Positions 44,613 through 54,233 are shown, counted from the stretch's first letter. The stretch is DNA of 64,000 nucleotides from Hyphomicrobiales bacterium (GCA_017305715.1 JAFKKG010000031.1:61991-125990); one strand, 5' to 3'. The notes: a model not told the origin generated them from the letters alone. A program made the numbers and translations.

Positions 44613-45079
44613 ATTTCGCATCCATCCAGATTCAAGGCCTTGCGCAAGCCGCCAAACGCGCTCAGCCGGCAGGGCTCGGTATTGCCGGCGGCCTTCGAAC
44701 GCGCGGGAATGGTGGTTTGCCTGGTAGCCGTGGCCTTTGGCTTCGGCTTGGGAAGGGCCGCAGCAGTGACCTTCTTCGATTTGGGATCGGGCCGATGGCG
44801 TTTGATGATCCTCGGGGCCTCCGGAGGCGCAACAGCGGTCGCTTCCGAAGGAGGCAAGCTTTCGGCGACCGGCTGCGCTGGCGTCTCGCTCCCGGCATAG
44901 TTGACGTCAAGCCGATCAGCCTTTGCCAGCGCACCCTGTGAATCGGAAAGGCCTGGGGCTGTCTCGGCTCGCGGCTGAACGACCGCTACCGCGGTACGCG
45001 GTGGCGTTTTGAGTTCCATTGCAGCCAGTACGCCCACACCGAGTGGGATGAGGAGGCCCAACAACAGCATTCTCAGCAT
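44609..45079 (-). CDS. Hypothetical protein with N-terminal membrane anchor
   Basis: A 156-residue protein: a hydrophobic start (LRMLLLGLLIPLGVGVLAAM), then a Pro/Ala/Lys-rich linker (KPKPKATATRQTT) and a short C-terminal part with two cysteines (PCRLSAFGGLRKALNLDGCEI). The end resembles the conserved C-termini of several small rhizobial exported proteins. GGAGGGGCATC precedes the ATG at 45079. No function can be assigned. Confidence 0.65.
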   Translation of the reverse strand: MLRMLLLGLLIPLGVGVLAAMELKTPPRTAVAVVQPRAETAPGLSDSQGALAKADRLDVNYAGSETPAQPVAESLPPSEATAVAPPEAPRIIKRHRPDPKSKKVTAAALPKPKPKATATRQTTIPARSKAAGNTEPCRLSAFGGLRKALNLDGCEI

Positions 45080-45369
45080 GATGCCCCTCCGAGCAGAAGC
45101 GTTGGTGGAAATTCTCCGATTCAATGAGGCGATCTGGCGGCGATCCACGCAACAACCGGACCCGCGTACGGGATGTTTGCCGAGAGGGTTAACAGCGCGC
45201 CCGAAGGGAAAGCAAAGGAACCGGCGCCGCAGGGCGGCCAAATCAGCCTGACGCTACGCCGATCGCGTTCGATCAACCGTGGAGAACGCCCGGTGGTCTG
45301 CCGGTGACGCTCGACGCGCTGCGATCAGGTTGTTAAGTCCGCCTCCGCAGGAAGGCTTTGAGTCGAGAC

Positions 45370-46863
45370 ATGACCGTTGCGATCGAGATGGGACACACGA
45401 CGGCAGGAACGCCTGCTACTCTCGACCTTGAAGAACTGCTGGCGACGCGCCTCCTGGTGCAGGGCAATTCGGGCTCCGGCAAATCCCATCTCCTGCGCCG
45501 GCTGCTGGAGCAGAGCGCTCCCTGGGTGCAGCAGACCATCATCGATCCCGAAGGCGACTTCGTTGCGCTTGCCGAGCGTTTCGGCCATCTCCTGATCAAT
45601 GCCGAGGACCATACCGAGCGCGGCTTGCAGGTCGCCGGCGAGCGCGCGCGCATCCATCGCGTTTCCGCCGTGCTCAATCTCGAAGGGCTCGACGCCGAGA
45701 ACCAGATGCGGCGCGCCGCCGCCTTCCTCAGCGGGCTTTTCGAGGTTGCCCGCGACCACTGGTATCCGATGCTGGTGGTGGTGGATGAGGCGCAACTGTT
45801 CGCGCCGGCGGTTGCCGGCGAGGTTTCGGACGAAGCGCGCAAACTCTCGCTCGGCGCCATGACGAACCTGATGTGCCGTGGCCGCAAACGCGGGCTTGCA
45901 GGGATTATCGCCACCCAACGATTGGCGAAGCTCGCCAAGAACGTCGCGGCCGAGGCGTCCAATTTCCTCATGGGCCGAACGTTTCTGGATATCGACATGG
46001 CGCGCGCCGCTGACCTGCTGGGCATGGAGCGGCGACAGGCAGAGGCCTTCCGCGATCTGGAGCGCGGGCAGTTCATGGCGCTGGGACCGGCTCTCTCCCG
46101 CCGTCCGCTCGGATTGCGCATTGGCCCGACGGACACCACGCCGCGCAACGCGACACCGCGGCTGATGCCGCTGCCGGAAGCGACACTGGATGCTCATGCC
46201 ATTATCCTCGCCGCGCCGCCGCCCGAGAATAATCGGCCCCAGCGCCGGCCGTCGCCGGACCTGCTCGGCCAACTCATGGCGGCGAAAAATGCCGCCATCG
46301 AATCCCGCCCCGAAGCGCTGGAGCAGCTCAGCGCCGAGGAGCTGGCGGAGCGGCACGAGCGGGTCGACCGCATTCTGCGCGCCGTCATGGCGGAGCCCGA
46401 CGCCGGCTTTCGCGCCATCGGCGTCCTCTATCAGGAATTCGTGGTCCGCTGCCGGATAGAGGGCCTCGGTTCGGCCGTGCCTGATCTCGGTGACTTCCGG
46501 CGCATGCTGACGCGCGCCCGGGCCGGGCTCGGCTCCGATATGGCGGAGGATGACGGGTGGCAGGATGTCTCGGTGCGCGCCTCGCTGTTGCCGGAGGATA
46601 TGCAAGGCGTCTTCATGATGATTGCCCGCGCTGCGAAGGAAGGTTGGCCCTGTCCCGGCGATGCGGCGATTGCCCGCGCCTATGGCTCGCATTCGTTGCG
46701 CCGTGCACGGCGTCTGCTGACCTATATCGAGGAGCAGGGCTTGATCGTTTGCCAGCTCGACGGTGCTGGCCGGCGGATCGTGACGCTGGTCGAACTGGCC
46801 TGGGCGACGGCACCGGGTGACCCCAATGCCGAAGAACTGGAGAACGGCACTCCGGCCCCGTGA
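45370..46863 (+). CDS. HerA/FtsK-like P-loop ATPase
   Basis: A 497-residue ATPase with Walker A GNSGSGKS (32-39), Walker B MLVVVDEAQLF (about 134-144) and the arginine/sensor region RGRKRGLAGIIATQR. The C-terminal part (about 330-490) is helical with winged-helix-like elements (DAAIARAYGSHSLRRARRLLTYIEEQGLI). HerA-type ATPases pump DNA and usually pair with the NurA nuclease, but none is adjacent. AGGAAGG lies 14 nt before the ATG at 45370 and 2 nt before an in-frame TTG at 45358, so the start is uncertain. Possible roles include DNA processing or phage defence. Confidence 0.8.
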   Translation: MTVAIEMGHTTAGTPATLDLEELLATRLLVQGNSGSGKSHLLRRLLEQSAPWVQQTIIDPEGDFVALAERFGHLLINAEDHTERGLQVAGERARIHRVSAVLNLEGLDAENQMRRAAAFLSGLFEVARDHWYPMLVVVDEAQLFAPAVAGEVSDEARKLSLGAMTNLMCRGRKRGLAGIIATQRLAKLAKNVAAEASNFLMGRTFLDIDMARAADLLGMERRQAEAFRDLERGQFMALGPALSRRPLGLRIGPTDTTPRNATPRLMPLPEATLDAHAIILAAPPPENNRPQRRPSPDLLGQLMAAKNAAIESRPEALEQLSAEELAERHERVDRILRAVMAEPDAGFRAIGVLYQEFVVRCRIEGLGSAVPDLGDFRRMLTRARAGLGSDMAEDDGWQDVSVRASLLPEDMQGVFMMIARAAKEGWPCPGDAAIARAYGSHSLRRARRLLTYIEEQGLIVCQLDGAGRRIVTLVELAWATAPGDPNAEELENGTPAP

Positions 46864-46944
46864 TGCCAATGCCGGCCTTGCCTGGGTCTTGTTTGGCCTT
46901 TCGCTGTCGTGGACGCTGATTCATTACTCTGGCATCCTGTCGAC

Positions 46945-48609
46945 ATGTCACTGGCCCTGATCATCGTGACCGCGCTTGCCGTCCTCTGGATTGCGGAACG
47001 AAGCGTCGAGCATCTGAAACTGGCCGTTGCCGCGCTGTGCTTTGGCGCCGCGCTGTTGCTGTTCGCCGTGACGGATCTGGAACGAGCGATCCTGTTGTCA
47101 GCCATCCTGGCGGCGGGAATTTTCGGGGCATCGAACGTCAAATATGATCACAGCGGGATCAAACTCGTTGTAACGGATTTGCCGCTGGCTTTTGCGGGAA
47201 CAGTCCCGTTCCTGTTGGCACAATACCCGCTCGCACTGACCGTAGCCCTCGCCGGAAGCATCGCGCTCATGCTGGCCGGTGTCGCAACGCTGTTCTATGT
47301 GCGCGGGCCGCCGGTATCTTTGGAACTCCAGATGCTGCTTTTCGGCATGGCGTGTGTCGGTTTGCTGGCAGCGTACCGGGCGACCGGCGGCCCGGTGACG
47401 TTCCAGCGCCACGCGGCTCACCCCCGCTGTTTTCTTTCGAGCTTCGTGGCCTCCGTTCTCGATCCGCTTTCCTGGCGGCGGTTCGGCGGGCTCGCGCTGA
47501 GCGACATCGCCGAGGATCCGCTGCCGCTGATGGCGGCCGTGCCGGCGCGCATTACCGACTATCCCGACATCATCATCATCCAGCACGAATCGATCTTCGA
47601 TCCGCGCCTGTTCGGCCTTCCGATCGAGCCGATCGTCGAATCGTTTCTGTCGCCGGAGCGCGGCCTGCATGGAAGCCTCAACGTCGACATTTTTGGCGGC
47701 GGGTCATGGCAATCGGAATTCAGCCTGCTGACCGGCCTTTCAAGCGCGAGCTTCGGCTCGAACGCCTATTTTCTTTTCAAGCGCGGTGCCGGCCGTTTCC
47801 ACAGCAGCCTGCCAAGAACGCTCTCTGCGCTTGGATACAGGACGATGCTCACCTCAAGCTGCCGTCGCAGCTTTCTCAGCTACGACAGGTTCTACCGTTC
47901 GATCGGCATCCACGAACGTCTCTTCACGGACGATTTTCGTCCCCCCTTCGACGTCAAGCGGTTCGAAGCGACGGGTTCCGATGCATTGTTCCTGGACGCC
48001 GCACTCGATGCCCACATGAAAGGAATTGCCGGCGATGCCTCGCCCCGCTTCCTGTACGCACTGACCAACTTCAATCACGGCCCGCACACCCGGCAGCTCG
48101 CGGCCACCGGGCGCTTCGAAGGCGAACGCGCGTTTGCGGCCGCGAGCCTTCCCGATGCCTGCTATGCGGAATATTACGCGCGGCTGGTGGAGACCGCGGT
48201 GACCTGGAACAGGCTCAAATCCGAGCTTTCCGTCCGTTTCCCCGATCGTCCTGTGCTCATCGTACATTATGGCGATCATCAACCCGTCATGACGCGACGG
48301 ATCGAGCGAAAGCTCCAGCTCGATCCGGACCCGAAGCGGCAGTTCCGCACCTTCTACGCCATCGAAACCATCAACGGCTTGCCTGATCGAATTCCTTGCG
48401 GCCGCGGCCCGGACCTCGATATTGCGTTTCTCGGGACTGTGGCCTTGCAGCATGCCGGTCTGCCGCTCGATGAGATCTTTGCGACGCGCGCCAGCCTGCT
48501 CGAACATTGCGGCGGCGCCTATTTTGCATCGTCATCGGAACGCAAACGCCGCTTCCACCGTACCCTCGTCGATCTCGGCATGATCGACGTCGCACCAACC
48601 GTGCGATAG
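46945..48609 (+). CDS. LTA synthase/phosphoglycerol transferase-like membrane protein (sulfatase superfamily)
   Basis: A 554-residue protein: five N-terminal membrane segments (about 1-150) and a large alkaline-phosphatase-superfamily domain. The metal and nucleophile region is IIIIQHESIFDPRLFG, where Glu and Ser/Thr take the LtaS/OpgB positions. The second part has NFNHGPHT and VHYGDHQPV, the usual D-H metal pair. Such enzymes transfer phosphoglycerol or phosphoethanolamine to surface glycans. It starts 81 bp after the HerA-like gene, on the same strand. Confidence 0.85.
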   Translation: MSLALIIVTALAVLWIAERSVEHLKLAVAALCFGAALLLFAVTDLERAILLSAILAAGIFGASNVKYDHSGIKLVVTDLPLAFAGTVPFLLAQYPLALTVALAGSIALMLAGVATLFYVRGPPVSLELQMLLFGMACVGLLAAYRATGGPVTFQRHAAHPRCFLSSFVASVLDPLSWRRFGGLALSDIAEDPLPLMAAVPARITDYPDIIIIQHESIFDPRLFGLPIEPIVESFLSPERGLHGSLNVDIFGGGSWQSEFSLLTGLSSASFGSNAYFLFKRGAGRFHSSLPRTLSALGYRTMLTSSCRRSFLSYDRFYRSIGIHERLFTDDFRPPFDVKRFEATGSDALFLDAALDAHMKGIAGDASPRFLYALTNFNHGPHTRQLAATGRFEGERAFAAASLPDACYAEYYARLVETAVTWNRLKSELSVRFPDRPVLIVHYGDHQPVMTRRIERKLQLDPDPKRQFRTFYAIETINGLPDRIPCGRGPDLDIAFLGTVALQHAGLPLDEIFATRASLLEHCGGAYFASSSERKRRFHRTLVDLGMIDVAPTVR

Positions 48610-48736
48610 CAGCGCGGCACCATTGCTTGCCGGTCCGCCTCTTCCTGTGTGAGCCGGCTCACGGCGTCCGGACGTCTCCAGCGTTACCTTGCGGCCCGCG
48701 ATCGGACCAGCCGGTCCGGCTCAAACGGAGATGATC

Positions 48737-48934
48737 ATGAACGAACTGAACATGGATGAACTCGACACGGTCAATGGAGGAAAAATCAGCCTCGTCACCG
48801 ACAAGGGCTATATCGGCCTCGAAGTCAGCATCGGCGGCTATGGCTTTGCGGTATGGGCGACGCAAGGATCGCTTTGCGGATCCGTGATTTCGCCGAGCAA
48901 TCCTCTCGGCGTGCCCGGGCGCTGCATACCATGA
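48737..48934 (+). CDS. Short double-glycine-leader (bacteriocin-like) peptide
   Basis: A 65-residue peptide with leader MNELNMDELDTVNGG (1-15) and a 50-residue Gly-rich core with two cysteines (Cys47, Cys63). Its leader is of the same design as 18646 (D-E-L-D-x-V-x-G-G), the substrate type of C39 peptidase transporters. The start at 48737 is 6 nt after ACGGAG; an ATG at 48731 would leave no spacing. It lies 329 bp before the tandem S41 gene on the same strand. No transporter or modifying enzyme is in the window. Confidence 0.75.
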   Translation: MNELNMDELDTVNGGKISLVTDKGYIGLEVSIGGYGFAVWATQGSLCGSVISPSNPLGVPGRCIP

Positions 48935-49263
48935 AGCATGCTGCCGGCCCGAGTATTCGCCCAGCCGAGAACCAGGAAGCGATCGGTACCTCGCACAGCA
49001 GGGCGGCGATCACAAGGTACAGCAATCCGAAAGGAAGTGCCATGCCGCCCCCATCCAATTTGACTCTGGCCAGGTCCCTCGATCCTACGCAACTGTGATC
49101 GGCGTCACGATATGTCGATTAACCACAGCGCATTGTTCGGGTGCGCTACGAACACGTGCTGCCAGGCCCTGACCAAGAATTCCGAGATCGCGAATGTGAG
49201 GCGATCTCCTCCCGCCCTAAGCACAAGCGTGCAGCAGGCACATCGAGACGACCGGAGATATGC
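48935..49263. other. Region between the leader peptide and the S41 gene
   Basis: 329 bp with no convincing gene. The S41 frame is open from a GTG at 49141, but the segment 49141-49263 has no S41-like sequence. No terminator-like hairpin separates the peptide from the protease gene, so one transcript is possible. Confidence 0.4.
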
Positions 49264-51408
49264 ATGGGTAACCTCGACCGGTTGATGAACGTTGCCAGGG
49301 TTTGGAGCGGGATCAAATTCTTCCACCCCCAATTGGCATGCCACACGAAGCTCGACTGGGACGCGGCCTTGATTAGCTGCCTGTCGATATTGCGGGTTGC
49401 TGGCAGCACCAGTGAATACGCATCTGCGCTCCAGCAAATGCTGGATACCCTCGCGGATCCTGCGACACGGGTCCGGGAGTTCGAAACCCGCGAACGAGTC
49501 TCTACCGAGCCCAGGCCGCCGTTCAGACGCAAGACCGACAGCGGAGTTTTGATCGTGGCATTCGGAGCGTTCGACAACACCGATTGGGCTGCGGCAATTC
49601 CGGAAACGACGAAACTGCTGCCGGACCTCCCCGGCACGCCGGGCATTGTCTTTGACCTGCGAAACTCAACGATAACTGAAATGTGCTTCGGCTGGACCGG
49701 ATTGGGACGACGGCTTTCGACCACACCGCTGGTGAAGCCTGGACGACGATCCCGGATGCATGCTGGCTTCGCATCCCAGCAGGGCTCGGGATCAGGGAGC
49801 TATTATTCAGGCTTCCAGGTGACAGACGGAGAGGTCGTAACCCCGCATAAGGAAGCGAGCGACGTGCCTTGTGTTTTCGTCGCGGATGCCGATTGCGAGG
49901 TGCCGGGTATAGCCCTGGCTTTGCAGCGGGCGGGGAAGGCCGCAATTGTCGTTGCGGGCGGCGGCGCAATCGCCCCGATGGTTGAGACGGCCGATATTGA
50001 TATCGGCGAGGGTCTGGAAGTGTGCATCCGTGCCCGTGAGCCGATTTATGTGGATGGTACCACAACCTTTATGCCCGACGCCGTTGTCCACCGTCCGGAA
50101 GACATTCTCGAATCTGCAATTGCCATGCTGGGTCGTTGCTCCGAGGCGGCTCCTCCGGGTGCTCCAGCCCCGTTTGTTGGGCGGATGCCGGCCGAGCCGA
50201 GGTACCCCGAAATGAGCCATCCGCCGTTGGAGTATCGGCTGCTGGCGGCATTCCGGATCTGGAGCGTTTTTCACTATTTCTTCCCCTACAAGGATCTTAT
50301 TGGAGAAGACTGGAATGACGTTCTCCGCGAATTCATTCCGCAATTCGAGGCAGCGGACGATGCATTGAGCTATGCGCAGGCGGTCGCCCGAATGGTGGCT
50401 CGAACCTCCGATTCTCATTGCTTCGTTCGCAGTCCGGTGCTCGACAGCTACTACGGCATGGCGCCGCCTGCCGCGCGCGTCAGGATGATCGAAGGCCAGC
50501 CCGTCGTCGTCAGTATCGGCGCCGAGGACGAGGTGGGTGGACTAGAAGTTGGGGACGTGGTCGTCTCTGTTGACGGCATCGACGTCGAAACGCGGATTGC
50601 TGCGCTTGGGCAGCACCGTGCCGCCTCGACGCCGCAATCGTACGGCTGGCTTGTCGCTCAACGCCTTCTCTGTGGTGCCGATGGCAGCACGGCGACGATC
50701 GCCGTAAAACGGGGTGAGACAGCGGCGGTATGCCGGGCGCTCCGCGCGTCGGGAAATTGGGAGCGCTTCCGCGACCAGCGCACGGGGGACATTGTCAAGC
50801 ATCTGAGTGTCGATATCGGATACGTGGACCTCGATCGCCTTCCGGCCGGTGAGACGGATGCGATGTTCGAGCGGCTCAAAGCCACCAAGGCGATCATTTT
50901 TGATATGCGCGGTTACCCCTACGGAACGGCCTGGACAGTCGCTCCCCGACTCGCTGCGCGTGGCAATACCGTAGGTGCAGTATTCGAAAAGCCGCTGGTT
51001 GGCCCTGAGCAGATCGAGAGTGGTGACACGCCGAACTGTTTCAGCATTCAGAGCTTTGCGCAGAAGATTCCACGCTCCGAAAAGTGGCGATACACCGGGC
51101 GCACGATCATTCTCGTCGATGAGCGAACGGTCAGTCAGGCCGAGCACACTGCCTTGTTCTTCAAGGAAGCCAACGGAACGACGATCGTCGGCAGTCCAAC
51201 CACGGGAGCCAACGGTGACGTGACCCAATTCGTGCTGCCGGGCGGCATATGGATCTGGTTCACGGGCCAGGCCGTGAAGCATGCGGACGGCTCCCAACTT
51301 CAGCGTGTCGGAATTATTCCGGATGTGCAGGTCTATCCGACAATCGCGGGCATCAAGGCCGGTCGCGACGAGGTGCTTGAAAAGGCGGTTGCGCTGCTTG
51401 ATGGATAG
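49264..51408 (+). CDS. Tandem S41 (C-terminal processing) peptidase-like protein
   Basis: A 714-residue protein formed of two S41-like halves. Both begin with the helical segment seen in S41 proteins (ARVWSGIKFFHP near the start; FRIWSVFHYFFPYKD near residue 335). The second half has a PDZ-like domain (GGLEVGDVVVSVDGID) and the core with the nucleophile in RTVSQAEHTA (Ser624). In the first half the matching position (FVADADCEVPGIALAL) has no serine, so only the second half should be active. There is no signal peptide, so it should be cytoplasmic, unlike most S41 proteases. GGAG precedes the ATG at 49264. It could process the adjacent double-glycine peptide; that is inference. Confidence 0.8.
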   Translation: MGNLDRLMNVARVWSGIKFFHPQLACHTKLDWDAALISCLSILRVAGSTSEYASALQQMLDTLADPATRVREFETRERVSTEPRPPFRRKTDSGVLIVAFGAFDNTDWAAAIPETTKLLPDLPGTPGIVFDLRNSTITEMCFGWTGLGRRLSTTPLVKPGRRSRMHAGFASQQGSGSGSYYSGFQVTDGEVVTPHKEASDVPCVFVADADCEVPGIALALQRAGKAAIVVAGGGAIAPMVETADIDIGEGLEVCIRAREPIYVDGTTTFMPDAVVHRPEDILESAIAMLGRCSEAAPPGAPAPFVGRMPAEPRYPEMSHPPLEYRLLAAFRIWSVFHYFFPYKDLIGEDWNDVLREFIPQFEAADDALSYAQAVARMVARTSDSHCFVRSPVLDSYYGMAPPAARVRMIEGQPVVVSIGAEDEVGGLEVGDVVVSVDGIDVETRIAALGQHRAASTPQSYGWLVAQRLLCGADGSTATIAVKRGETAAVCRALRASGNWERFRDQRTGDIVKHLSVDIGYVDLDRLPAGETDAMFERLKATKAIIFDMRGYPYGTAWTVAPRLAARGNTVGAVFEKPLVGPEQIESGDTPNCFSIQSFAQKIPRSEKWRYTGRTIILVDERTVSQAEHTALFFKEANGTTIVGSPTTGANGDVTQFVLPGGIWIWFTGQAVKHADGSQLQRVGIIPDVQVYPTIAGIKAGRDEVLEKAVALLDG

Positions 51409-51629
51409 GCCGATCCAACGAATCCGAATTGCTTGCGGCTATGGCTTTGCCCCGAAGCGGACGTCGTGCCAGCTTCACGGAGCATTCGCGGGCCGCCACG
51501 TTGCGCCGGACGCGCGTTCCAGCAAGAATGCGGATTGACCCAAACTGCAAACCGCCAATGGTTCGGGCAGCAGGGGCTGGATCATTGGTGAGTTGACCGT
51601 TGCCAAAGCGCGGGCAGGACGGAGGGATC

Positions 51630-52502
51630 GTGACAGATCGGATCGTGGGGATCATTGGACTGGGCATCATGGGCGGCGCCATCGCGCGCAACCTCGTCGA
51701 ACGCGGCTGGACCGTGGTCGGATTCGACACCGAACCGGCGCGCCGGAGCGAGCTTGCGCTGGACGGGGTGACCATCGTCGATGGCACCAGCGCCGTCGCC
51801 GCCCGGGCATCGACTATCCTGACGAGCCTGCCGAACGCCGCTGCCGCCCTTGCCGTCGCGACGGACATCGCTGCATCGGGCCAATCTCCGCGCGTTGTCG
51901 TCGAAACCAGCACGCTCACCATCGCCGACAAGGCGCGTTTCAAGGCCATTCTCGATCCTGCGGGCCATGTCGCGCTCGACTGTCCGCTCAGCGGCACCGG
52001 CGCCCAGGCGGCGGTCCGGGACCTCGTCGTCTACGCCAGCGGCGATCCGGCCGCGATCGCGCGGTGTGCGGATCTGTTCGCCGATTTTTCCAAGCAGAGC
52101 GCCGATCTCGGAGGTTACGGCAATGGCAGCCGGATGAAGTTCGTCGCCAATCATCTGGTCGCCATTCACAACGTCGCCTCGGCGGAAGCGATGCTGCTCG
52201 CCGAGCGGGCCGGGCTCGATCTGCATCAGGTGATCGAGATGGTTGCTCCCGGCGCCGGCGGTTCGCGGATGTTTCAGATGCGGGCCCCGATGATGGCAAG
52301 CCGCACTTACGAACCGGCGACGATGCGGATCTCGACCTGGAAAAAGGACATGGCGATTATCGCGGAGTTCGCCAGCGGGCTGGGCTGCGAAACGCCGCTC
52401 TTCACGATGACGCAGCCGGTTTACGCCCGGGCCATGGCGATGGGGTTGGGTAACCAGGATACGGCCGCGGTATTCGAAGTGTTGAAGGCAAACGACGCGT
52501 GA
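51630..52502 (+). CDS. NAD(P)-dependent beta-hydroxyacid dehydrogenase (3-hydroxyisobutyrate dehydrogenase family)
   Basis: A 290-residue enzyme: Rossmann motif GIIGLGIMGGAIARNL (about 7-22), ETST substrate strand, DCPLSGTG loop and the catalytic lysine in NGSRMKFVANHLV. The family oxidises 3-hydroxyisobutyrate, tartronate semialdehyde or related beta-hydroxy acids. The GTG at 51630 follows GGAGGG; a TTG at 51600 is open in frame but without a ribosome site. It is monocistronic; substrate not fixed. Confidence 0.88.
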   Translation: MTDRIVGIIGLGIMGGAIARNLVERGWTVVGFDTEPARRSELALDGVTIVDGTSAVAARASTILTSLPNAAAALAVATDIAASGQSPRVVVETSTLTIADKARFKAILDPAGHVALDCPLSGTGAQAAVRDLVVYASGDPAAIARCADLFADFSKQSADLGGYGNGSRMKFVANHLVAIHNVASAEAMLLAERAGLDLHQVIEMVAPGAGGSRMFQMRAPMMASRTYEPATMRISTWKKDMAIIAEFASGLGCETPLFTMTQPVYARAMAMGLGNQDTAAVFEVLKANDA

Positions 52503-52631
52503 CGAACGCTGGGGGCGATGCGGCGCCGGCCATGCCTGGTTGCCTCGGCAAGGTTTGTTGCATACCGTCGCCGGGCTCATCGTCATCTTCATTTCGGGCG
52601 ACATCTTAATCACAAGACGCAGGGGGACTTC

Positions 52632-53786
52632 GTGGCTGCGCGATTGCTGTTTACGAGCGCGGGTAACGGTTCGAGTAACAATTTGGCCCGCAGCATCCGG
52701 GCCGGCGCCGGTTCTTCCTATATCGTTGGCTGCAACGCCGATCAGTTTTCTCTGAAGAAATCCGACGCGGACAGGAATTACGTGGTCCCGCCTGCCGATC
52801 ATCCGGAATGGGGCGCGGTGCTGCACTGGATCATGAAGACCGAGCGCCTCAATCTCATCATCCCCACCGTCGATTCCGATGTCGAGAGCCTGTCGCACGC
52901 GCGGAAGAATCTCGGCGAGTATCTGTTCCTGCCGAACGAAACCGTGCTGGGCGTCTGCCGCGACAAATACCGTCTCATCTCATTGCTGCGCCGTAACGGT
53001 ATCGACGCGCCCGAAACCTATCCGGTGCGGGATCTGAAGAACGTCAACAGGATCTTCCAGCAGCTCAAGGGCGGCAGGCCGTTGTGGTGCCGCGTCCGGA
53101 GCGGGGCGGGCTCGCTCGGCGCCCTGCCGGTGCAGACGCCGGAGCAGGCACGGAGCTGGATCCGGTACTGGAAGGAGATGCGCGGCGTACCCGTCACGGC
53201 GTTCCTGCTTTCGGAGTATTTGCCGGGCCGCGATTTCGGCTGCCAAAGCGTCTGGAAGGACGGCAGGCTGGTGCTGATCAAGACCTACGAGCGGCTTTCC
53301 TATCTTGGCATGGGCAGCCAGCCGTCGCGCTTCTCGTCGGTCGCAGCGCTGGCCAAGACGGTATTCGAACCGAAGGTCGTGGATACCTGCGTGAGGGCCA
53401 TCAAGCTGCTCGATGCCAAGGCGTCCGGCGTTTTCAGCGTCGACCTCAAGGAAGACGTGCGGGGGAATCCCTGCATCACCGAAGTCGGCGTCGGCCGGTT
53501 CACGTCGGCGACCAACATTTTCGATATGACCGGAAAGCACAACATGGCCAGAACCTTCGTCCAGCTGGCGCAAGGCCTGCCGGTGAAGATCAAGGACAGT
53601 TACGATGCCGCGCCGGACTGGTACATGATGCGGGACCTCGATGGCCCGCCGCGCATCTTCCACGCCTCCCAATTCGCTGATAGCATTCACACCACTTGGC
53701 AAGGAGCAACCTCAGGACGAGGCGGCCCGAAGGCAAAGGGAAGGGGCAGAAGCGGATGGCGTACATTCAAGTCAACAAGAAGGTAA
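52632..53786 (+). CDS. ATP-grasp fold ligase
   Basis: A 384-residue ATP-grasp enzyme of the carbamoyl-phosphate synthetase/carboxylate-amine ligase type. The N-terminal domain has LLFTSAGNGSSNNLARSI, the ATP-grasp core LLRRNGIDAPETYPV, LWCRVRSGAGSLG and SEYLPGRDFGCQSVW, and the metal-binding end GVFSVDLKEDVRGNPCITEVGVGRF. The GTG start at 52632 follows AGGGGGA. The last 25 residues are basic and low complexity, and the gene overlaps the next one by 31 bp, so the C-terminus may have been extended by a shifted stop. Substrate unknown. Confidence 0.82.
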   Translation: MAARLLFTSAGNGSSNNLARSIRAGAGSSYIVGCNADQFSLKKSDADRNYVVPPADHPEWGAVLHWIMKTERLNLIIPTVDSDVESLSHARKNLGEYLFLPNETVLGVCRDKYRLISLLRRNGIDAPETYPVRDLKNVNRIFQQLKGGRPLWCRVRSGAGSLGALPVQTPEQARSWIRYWKEMRGVPVTAFLLSEYLPGRDFGCQSVWKDGRLVLIKTYERLSYLGMGSQPSRFSSVAALAKTVFEPKVVDTCVRAIKLLDAKASGVFSVDLKEDVRGNPCITEVGVGRFTSATNIFDMTGKHNMARTFVQLAQGLPVKIKDSYDAAPDWYMMRDLDGPPRIFHASQFADSIHTTWQGATSGRGGPKAKGRGRSGWRTFKSTRR

Positions 53787-53989
53787 GTACCACCGGCCGT
53801 ACCTATATCCGGGTGTCGGTCACGCCCAAGAGCGCGCAGGGCAAAGAGTTGCTTCGTAAATTCGAAGCGGAAGTGAGGGACTTTGAAAAAAGGTGGAAGG
53901 CAACCCCGGCCGCAAAGAAGGACCGTCTCGCAAGAGAAGCAAGGGCCAGGAAGAGAGCCGCCGCCAAGAAAAAAGCTGCCAAGAAGTAG
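53756..53989 (+). CDS. Small lysine-rich protein overlapping the ATP-grasp gene
   Basis: A 77-residue basic protein: residues 1-50 form a short beta/alpha unit (AYIQVNKKVSTTGRTYIRVSV) and residues 50-77 are a KKAAKK-type tail, similar in style to that of 1582. The ATG is inside the end of the ATP-grasp frame and has AAGGGGCAGAAGCGG before it. Nucleic-acid or polyanion binding is likely from charge only. Confidence 0.6.
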   Translation: MAYIQVNKKVSTTGRTYIRVSVTPKSAQGKELLRKFEAEVRDFEKRWKATPAAKKDRLAREARARKRAAAKKKAAKK

Positions 53990-54179
53990 GTCTCTCGAGA
54001 CCCGGCAGCCGGTCGTCCGCACGATCGAAATCGATGGAGGCCTCGATAGCCACGAGTTCGAGGCCCTTCAACTCGAGTTGCGGGCGCTCGCCAGCTCCTG
54101 CGGGCTGGAGATCACTGCCCTGGAAGTGGCGGCCCCGCCAGCCGGGGCTGCACGAGTCAAGGCTGCGAAGCGCCGCTAG
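53883..54179 (+). CDS. Possible small hypothetical protein
   Basis: The C-terminal 60 residues (VRTIEIDGGLDSHEFEALQL, ALASSCGLEITALEV) look coding, with regular amphipathic pattern, but the N-terminal 45 residues overlap the previous gene in another frame and look like a shadow. The true start may be a non-ATG codon near 53989. Reported at low confidence. Confidence 0.35.
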   Translation: MKKGGRQPRPQRRTVSQEKQGPGREPPPRKKLPRSRSLETRQPVVRTIEIDGGLDSHEFEALQLELRALASSCGLEITALEVAAPPAGAARVKAAKRR

Positions 54180-54233
54180 TCTAGCTAGGACGAGATGCGC
54201 TCGGGTCGCAGCGACGAATCCTGAGAGCGTTCC

